Below, piece after piece: positions 1-5,539 of a stretch of DNA of 5,539 nucleotides. The first letter of the stretch is position 1; each line of letters starts with the position of its first letter. The notes below the pieces were generated by a model. The model ran no database searches, had not been told where the DNA came from, and worked only from the letters and a program-made list of their open reading frames with translations. The translations under genes were made by a program, and so were the position numbers. Location of the stretch: positions 1 to 5,539 of the forward strand of contig DMUR01000058.1 in NCBI GenBank assembly GCA_003476885.1, given 5' to 3'. The stretch is from Chloroflexota bacterium. GTDB lineage: Bacteria > Chloroflexota > Limnocylindria > Limnocylindrales > Limnocylindraceae.

Positions 1-802
1 GGCGCATGTCGGTCACCTCTTCAGGTCGCTCGCCAATGAGACAGACCATGAGTGAGATCTCTGGATAGTTCGCGGTCACACCTTGTGCGATCTGCTTGAG
101 GAGGCTCGTCTTACCAGCCTTTGGTGGCGAAACGATCAGCGCGCGCTGACCCTTCCCGAGCGGGTTCACCAGGTTGATGAGGCGCTGCGAAAGGTTCGAA
201 GGATCGGTCTCTAGGTTGATCAGCTCAATCGGATGGATTGGCGTCAGGTCTCCGAAGTGCGGCCTGCGACGCGCTGACTCCGGATCTGTTCCAGAGATGA
301 TCTCAACGCGAAGCATTCCCCAAAACTTTTCACCTTCGCGTGGAGCGCGAATAACGCCACCGATCGTGTCGCCTTGTCGAAGTCCAATGCGGCGCAGCAT
401 CGGTGACGGAACATAGACATCGTCTGCGCTTGGAAGAAGTCCGTTGCGGCGAACAAAGCCGTAGCCGTCGTCAACAATCTCGAGGATGCCCTCTGCCCAC
501 ACCTGACCCTGCTCTTCCGCCTGCGCGGTCAGAATCTTCTGGATCACCTTCGGGAGATCTTCCTGCTGAGTGGCGGTGATGTTGAACTTCTTTGCCGCCG
601 CCATGAGTTCACTCGCCGTCATGTTGGCGAGCGCCGCGAACGTCAGCAGCCCTTCAGCGGCAAGGTCGGCCTCTGAGAGCACCTCAACATCTTGGGGGAG
701 AGAACTGTGCGGCATGCGCATGCCACCCTGACCGCCGTTCATGCTGGGGCCGCGTCGTGGTCCTCGTCGGGGTCCGCGGTTGCGTGGGTCGTTCATTGAC
801 AT
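1..802 (-). CDS. rho: Transcription termination factor Rho, N-terminal part (cut at window edge)
   Basis: Rho is a hexameric RNA-dependent ATPase/helicase in the cytoplasm that binds C-rich nascent RNA and releases RNA polymerase. The window holds 267 codons running off position 1, with no stop. Residues 1-30 form a basic RG/P-rich tail. About 37-97 resembles the helical Rho_N domain. About 101-170 is the cold-shock-type RNA-binding domain (GYGFVRR at 113-119, DDVYV, GDTIGG, APREGEKF). The ATPase domain follows, with Walker A SPPKAGKT at 225-232 (Lys231) and LIGERPEEVTDM at 255-266, whose Glu258 matches the catalytic glutamate. Walker B, Q-loop and R-loop lie outside the window. Start choice: GAGGAAGG lies 10 bases before the ATG at 802; the next in-frame ATG, two codons on, would be 16 bases away. 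There is no long Arg-rich insert as in mycobacterial Rho. It lies downstream of pyrG-tal on the same strand. Family assignment is near certain. Confidence 0.97.
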   Translation of the reverse strand, partial: MSMNDPRNRGPRRGPRRGPSMNGGQGGMRMPHSSLPQDVEVLSEADLAAEGLLTFAALANMTASELMAAAKKFNITATQQEDLPKVIQKILTAQAEEQGQVWAEGILEIVDDGYGFVRRNGLLPSADDVYVPSPMLRRIGLRQGDTIGGVIRAPREGEKFWGMLRVEIISGTDPESARRRPHFGDLTPIHPIELINLETDPSNLSQRLINLVNPLGKGQRALIVSPPKAGKTSLLKQIAQGVTANYPEISLMVCLIGERPEEVTDMR

Positions 803-894
803 GGGTTGGGTACCTTCCTCGTCTCGGGTGTTTCCTTGGATCCCCGCACGAAACGTCCAACGCCTCTGCGCAGGAGGAGTGGGGGGATGAGAAG
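803..894 (-). promoter_or_regulatory. Putative 5' leader of rho
   Basis: This is the non-coding stretch between the predicted rho promoter and the rho start. In the sense orientation its first part is pyrimidine-rich with a run of six C (minus strand, about 865-890, including CATCCCCCCACTCCTCCTG), which is G-poor as in rut-type Rho loading sites. ATCCCC at 883-888 (minus) can pair with GGGGAT at 840-845 (minus), enclosing about 37 bases. Rho is known to autoregulate by terminating in its own leader in several bacteria, and this leader would suit that. That role is inference; no attenuator with a U-tract is visible. No small ORF with a convincing ribosome binding site was found here. Confidence 0.4.
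813..820 (-). promoter_or_regulatory. Ribosome binding site of rho
   Basis: The minus strand reads GAGGAAGG, ending 10 bases before the ATG at 802. It favours this start over the ATG two codons further in. The spacing is slightly long but acceptable. Confidence 0.7.
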
Positions 895-923
895 ACTCTA
901 TTGGATGTGCGTCGCCCCGTCAA
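895..923 (-). promoter_or_regulatory. Candidate sigma70-type promoter of rho
   Basis: On the minus strand TTGACG (918-923, 5 of 6 to TTGACA) is followed after exactly 17 bases by TAGAGT (895-900, 4 of 6 to TATAAT). The predicted transcription start is near 888, giving a leader of about 85 bases. The spacing is ideal for a housekeeping sigma factor, and such a match is not common in DNA this GC-rich. It lies in the tal-rho gap, so rho could be expressed independently of pyrG-tal. Seen by eye only, with no scoring. Confidence 0.5.
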
Positions 924-928
924 CGGGG
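915..928 (-). terminator. Small GC hairpin after the transaldolase stop (weak)
   Basis: CCCCG (915-919) and CGGGG (924-928) form a 5-bp stem with a four-base loop, 14 bases beyond the tal stop codon in a very G/C-rich run. With a two-base bulge it could extend by two more pairs. No T-run follows on the minus strand, so it is not a canonical intrinsic terminator. It overlaps the candidate -35 box of rho. It could be a weak 3'-end hairpin or simply a consequence of the GC-rich sequence. Confidence 0.25.
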
Positions 929-941
929 GGCGGGGGCGGCG

Positions 942-3406
<2,465 letters not shown>

Positions 3407-4339
3407 CTATCGCAGCCGGCGTCGGAATGGGAGTTGAGTTTGGCGACCCGCCCAGATCCCCAGGATGATCAGCGCACCGCCGAGAGCCTGCACTGGGGCG
3501 AGCGCTTCTCCCAGGACAAACGCAGAGATAACGACGGCGAGAAACGGGACGAGGAGCTGGAAACTCGCCACGCGCGCAGGGCCAACCACGGGGACGGCTG
3601 TGAAGTAGAGCACGTTCGCGAGGCTACTCGAACCGAAGGTGGCATAAAGAATGCCGAAGAGTGCAACCGCAGGGATCGCTGGCGAGCTGAGTTCCGTCCA
3701 CTGAATCGCGCCGAAGGGGATCAACACTGCCCCACCGATCACCATGCTCCACCCCGTGAACGCGAGTGCGCCAGTGCGCGGGATCACCCGGGCGCCGGCA
3801 AGAAGATACGAAGCCCAGCAGGCGGCGGCTAGGAGCGTTGCGGTGACGCCAGCGGTCGTCCCGCCGAATGCGCCCGCCCCTTCACCCAACGCCACTGCGG
3901 CTACGCCCGCGAATGCGATCAAACCACCAGCGATAGTTGCGGGTCGTAGCGGATCGATGCGGAGAAGCGCCGCAAAGATCGCGGTGAGGAATGGAGTAAC
4001 CGCAATCAACAGCGCACTCGTCCCAGCATTGATGGTGCCGAGTGACCCGGCCCAGAGAAGCTGATACGCCCCCTGCCCAATCACGCCGAATGCGCCGGTG
4101 ATGAGAAGGTCACGCGGGGCCATACGGATGCTTCCGCCACGGAGTTGTGTCCAAAGGAGCACGATCAGGCCTGCCGCCGTGATCCGAATCGCCGAAAAGG
4201 GGAGTACCGGCCACGCGGTGACCGCCGCCTTCACCACCGTGAAGTTCGCCGCCCAGATCAGCATGGCGACCAGCACGCCAACTTCGGCAACCGCGCGCAC
4301 GCTCGTTGGGCGACGGCTCATGAGGCTTCTTCGGGGCAT
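3407..4339 (-). CDS. EamA/DMT-family membrane transporter (310 aa), substrate unknown
   Basis: This is an inner-membrane protein of the drug/metabolite transporter superfamily, whose members usually export or import amino acids, nucleosides or other small metabolites. I cannot name the substrate. About ten hydrophobic segments are visible, roughly at 16-37, 48-66, 78-97, 103-126, 134-152, 161-181, 192-212, 222-243, 254-277 and 281-298, making two five-helix EamA repeats. Typical features are [11 protein letters not shown] (27-37), [11 protein letters not shown] (47-57), TPFLTAIFA (115-123) and, in the second repeat, [16 protein letters not shown] (265-280) then [12 protein letters not shown] (287-298). 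The C-terminus is basic (RRRLR). The frame stays open upstream to 4609, but that part lies over the transketolase coding region and is not transporter-like. GGAGG 4 bases before the ATG at 4339 marks the real start; ATG at 4321 is an alternative six codons in. It is divergent from tkt and could be co-transcribed with pyrG, 66 bases downstream. Confidence 0.92.
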   Translation of the reverse strand: MPRRSLMSRRPTSVRAVAEVGVLVAMLIWAANFTVVKAAVTAWPVLPFSAIRITAAGLIVLLWTQLRGGSIRMAPRDLLITGAFGVIGQGAYQLLWAGSLGTINAGTSALLIAVTPFLTAIFAALLRIDPLRPATIAGGLIAFAGVAAVALGEGAGAFGGTTAGVTATLLAAACWASYLLAGARVIPRTGALAFTGWSMVIGGAVLIPFGAIQWTELSSPAIPAVALFGILYATFGSSSLANVLYFTAVPVVGPARVASFQLLVPFLAVVISAFVLGEALAPVQALGGALIILGIWAGRQTQLPFRRRLR

Positions 4340-4343
4340 TGCG

Positions 4344-4348
4344 CCTCC
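4344..4348 (-). promoter_or_regulatory. Ribosome binding site of the EamA transporter gene
   Basis: GGAGG on the minus strand lies 4 bases before the ATG at 4339. It is the reason for choosing the 310-aa form over the longer open frame and over the downstream ATG at 4321. Confidence 0.65.
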
Positions 4349-4357
4349 AGTACTACT

Positions 4358-4372
4358 GACTCCGATGGAGTC
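4358..4372. promoter_or_regulatory. Operator-like perfect palindrome in the divergent eamA/tkt region
   Basis: GACTCC (4358-4363), a three-base centre GAT, and GGAGTC (4367-4372) form a perfect inverted repeat of 15 bases. It directly abuts the TACAAT box of the plus strand, so it sits in the spacer of the likely tkt promoter, and it lies 19 bases from the transporter start. The position suits a dimeric regulator acting on one or both divergent genes. A role is inferred from position and symmetry alone. Confidence 0.4.
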
Positions 4373-4378
4373 TACAAT
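4373..4378 (+). promoter_or_regulatory. Candidate -10 box of tkt
   Basis: TACAAT matches 5 of 6 bases of TATAAT and would start transcription near 4385, leaving a leader of roughly 28 bases before the transketolase ATG. No good -35 box is present at 16-18 bases (sequence there is near GTACTA), so the promoter may depend on an activator or be weak. The minus-strand promoter for the transporter is not clear. Confidence 0.4.
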
Positions 4379-4400
4379 CAACGGACACCAACAACCACGC

Positions 4401-4407
4401 AGGGGGG
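4401..4407 (+). promoter_or_regulatory. Ribosome binding site of tkt
   Basis: AGGGGGG ends 5 bases before the ATG at 4413, good spacing for translation start. It decides the transketolase start, which also lines up with the usual short N-terminus of the family. Confidence 0.65.
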
Positions 4408-4412
4408 CACTA

Positions 4413-5539
4413 ATGGATCCACGACTTGAGCAGTCAGCAATCACCGCGATCCGCACCCTCGCGATCGACACCGTCCAGGCGGCAAACTCTGGCCACCCTG
4501 GCGCCCCCATGGGTTGCGCGCCGATGGCGCACACGATCTGGACACGCCACCTCCGCCACGCACCTCGAACCCCTGGCTGGTTCGACCGCGACCGCTTCGT
4601 CCTCTCCAACGGCCATGCCAGTGCGCTCCTCTATTCACTCCTTCATCTCACCGGTTATGGGCTCACGATTGATGACCTGAGGTCATTCCGACAGTGGGGT
4701 TCACTGACGCCGGGACATCCGGAGTACGGACTGACGGCGGGCGTTGAAGCCACCACGGGCCCACTCGGTCAGGGGTTCGCGAACGGTGTCGGTATGGCGA
4801 TCGCTGAGCGGCGCCTCGCCGAAGAATTCAATCGACCAGGACACACCATGATTGATCACCGCGTCTTCGCGATCGTCTCAGACGGCGACCTCCAAGAAGG
4901 GCTCGCGTCCGAAGCCGCGTCACTCGCGGGGCACCTGAAGCTCGGCAAGTTGATCTACCTCTGGGATGACAACCTGATTCAACTTGATGGACCAACATCA
5001 ACCGCTTGGTCGGAAGATGTAAAGAAGCGCTTTGACGCCTACGGGTGGCACACGAGCAGCGTTGCAGACGGCAACGACGTTGCATCCATTGATGCGGCGA
5101 TCGGCGCAGCGATCAAGGATGATCGCCCGAGCCTCATCGCTGTGCGCACCGTCATCGGTTTCGGTTCTCCGAATAAGGCGGGGAGCCAGAAGTCACACGG
5201 CGCCCCGCTCGGTCCAGACGAAGTGAAGCTCACGAAGTCGGCATACGGCGCAAATCCCGATGCAACGTTTGACGTTCCCTCGGATGTTGCCGAGTTCTAC
5301 CGCAGTGCGATCACCAGTGGTGAAGCGCTCGTTGCAGCGCACACCAAGCGACTCCTCGCCTACGCGACCGCCTTCCCTGCAGAGGCGGCGGAACTCCAGC
5401 GCCGCATGGCGGGCGGGCTGCCGAGCGGCTGGGAGCGCGCGCTTCCCGTATATGAACTTGGCGGTGATGCGCCGACGCGCAACGTCAGCCAGTCGAGCAT
5501 CAAGGCGCTCGCCGCGGTGCTGCCAGAACTGATCGGCGG
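4413..5539 (+). CDS. tkt: Transketolase, N-terminal 375 codons (cut at window edge)
   Basis: This thiamine diphosphate- and Mg-dependent cytoplasmic enzyme transfers two-carbon units: xylulose 5-P with ribose 5-P gives sedoheptulose 7-P and glyceraldehyde 3-P, and xylulose 5-P with erythrose 4-P gives fructose 6-P and glyceraldehyde 3-P. Visible are [10 protein letters not shown] (25-34, His28), [19 protein letters not shown] (64-82, His68), TPGHPE (99-104, His102), TTGPLGQG (114-121), the cofactor/Mg motif SDGDLQEG (156-163) to DDN (185-187), [18 protein letters not shown] (250-267, His262) and the start of the pyrimidine-binding domain, LPELIGG, at the edge. Together these cover the whole PP domain. 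The SDG rather than GDG form is a common variant. The full protein should be about 660-700 aa. It shares an intergenic region of 73 bases with the divergent transporter and supplies the sedoheptulose 7-P used by the transaldolase encoded at 942-1598. Confidence 0.97.
   Translation, partial: MDPRLEQSAITAIRTLAIDTVQAANSGHPGAPMGCAPMAHTIWTRHLRHAPRTPGWFDRDRFVLSNGHASALLYSLLHLTGYGLTIDDLRSFRQWGSLTPGHPEYGLTAGVEATTGPLGQGFANGVGMAIAERRLAEEFNRPGHTMIDHRVFAIVSDGDLQEGLASEAASLAGHLKLGKLIYLWDDNLIQLDGPTSTAWSEDVKKRFDAYGWHTSSVADGNDVASIDAAIGAAIKDDRPSLIAVRTVIGFGSPNKAGSQKSHGAPLGPDEVKLTKSAYGANPDATFDVPSDVAEFYRSAITSGEALVAAHTKRLLAYATAFPAEAAELQRRMAGGLPSGWERALPVYELGGDAPTRNVSQSSIKALAAVLPELIG

Noticed and set aside
915..930. 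Intrinsic terminator for pyrG-tal.
   Set aside because: The stem is only 5 bp and no T-run follows on the transcribed strand, so I list it only as a weak hairpin.
3434..3832. A 132-codon plus-strand frame antisense to the transporter, very rich in charged residues.
   Set aside because: It is the usual complement of hydrophobic codons in a GC-rich membrane protein gene read in antisense.
4340..4609. The transporter reading frame stays open for 90 more codons upstream, antisense to transketolase.
   Set aside because: The extra residues are not hydrophobic or EamA-like, they overlap the N-terminus of a clear transketolase gene, and a good ribosome binding site precedes the ATG at 4339. The openness comes from high GC content.

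Overview
This looks like an ordinary housekeeping stretch of a high-GC bacterial chromosome. Genes are densely packed and nothing in it looks mobile, phage-related, CRISPR-like or defence-related. I see no tRNA, rRNA or insertion sequence. The lineage is uncertain. The neighbourhood pyrG, small transaldolase, rho recalls, from memory, the Bacillus-type order (pyrG, fba, tal, murA, glpX, rho) with the intervening genes missing. Rho lacks the long arginine-rich N-terminal insert typical of high-GC Actinobacteria, while the transketolase has the SDGDLQEG form of the cofactor motif common in actinobacterial-type enzymes. A Chloroflexota-like or other non-proteobacterial lineage fits, but I cannot prove it from one window.

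Layout, left to right. Positions 1-802 (minus) hold the N-terminal 267 codons of rho, cut by the window edge. Positions 803-941 are the rho leader, with a good sigma70-type promoter candidate, a pyrimidine-rich 5' UTR and a small GC hairpin just after the transaldolase stop. Positions 942-1598 (minus) encode a 218-aa transaldolase. Positions 1595-3340 (minus) encode the 581-aa CTP synthase PyrG, overlapping the transaldolase by 4 bases (ATGA). Positions 3341-3406 carry an 8-bp perfect hairpin. Positions 3407-4339 (minus) encode a 310-aa EamA/DMT-family membrane transporter. Positions 4340-4412 are a 73-bp divergent intergenic region with a perfect 6-3-6 palindrome next to a TACAAT box. Positions 4413-5539 (plus) hold the first 375 codons of a transketolase, cut by the right edge.

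Functionally, transketolase and transaldolase are the two carbon-shuffling enzymes of the non-oxidative pentose phosphate pathway. They lie about 2.8 kb apart in different transcription units. CTP synthase makes CTP from UTP, and Rho terminates transcription. pyrG and tal look translationally coupled. rho probably has its own promoter but may also receive read-through from pyrG-tal. The EamA transporter and tkt are divergently transcribed and may share a control region.

I found no undescribed system. The points most worth checking are regulatory: the tkt/eamA palindrome, the rho promoter and leader, and the hairpin before pyrG.
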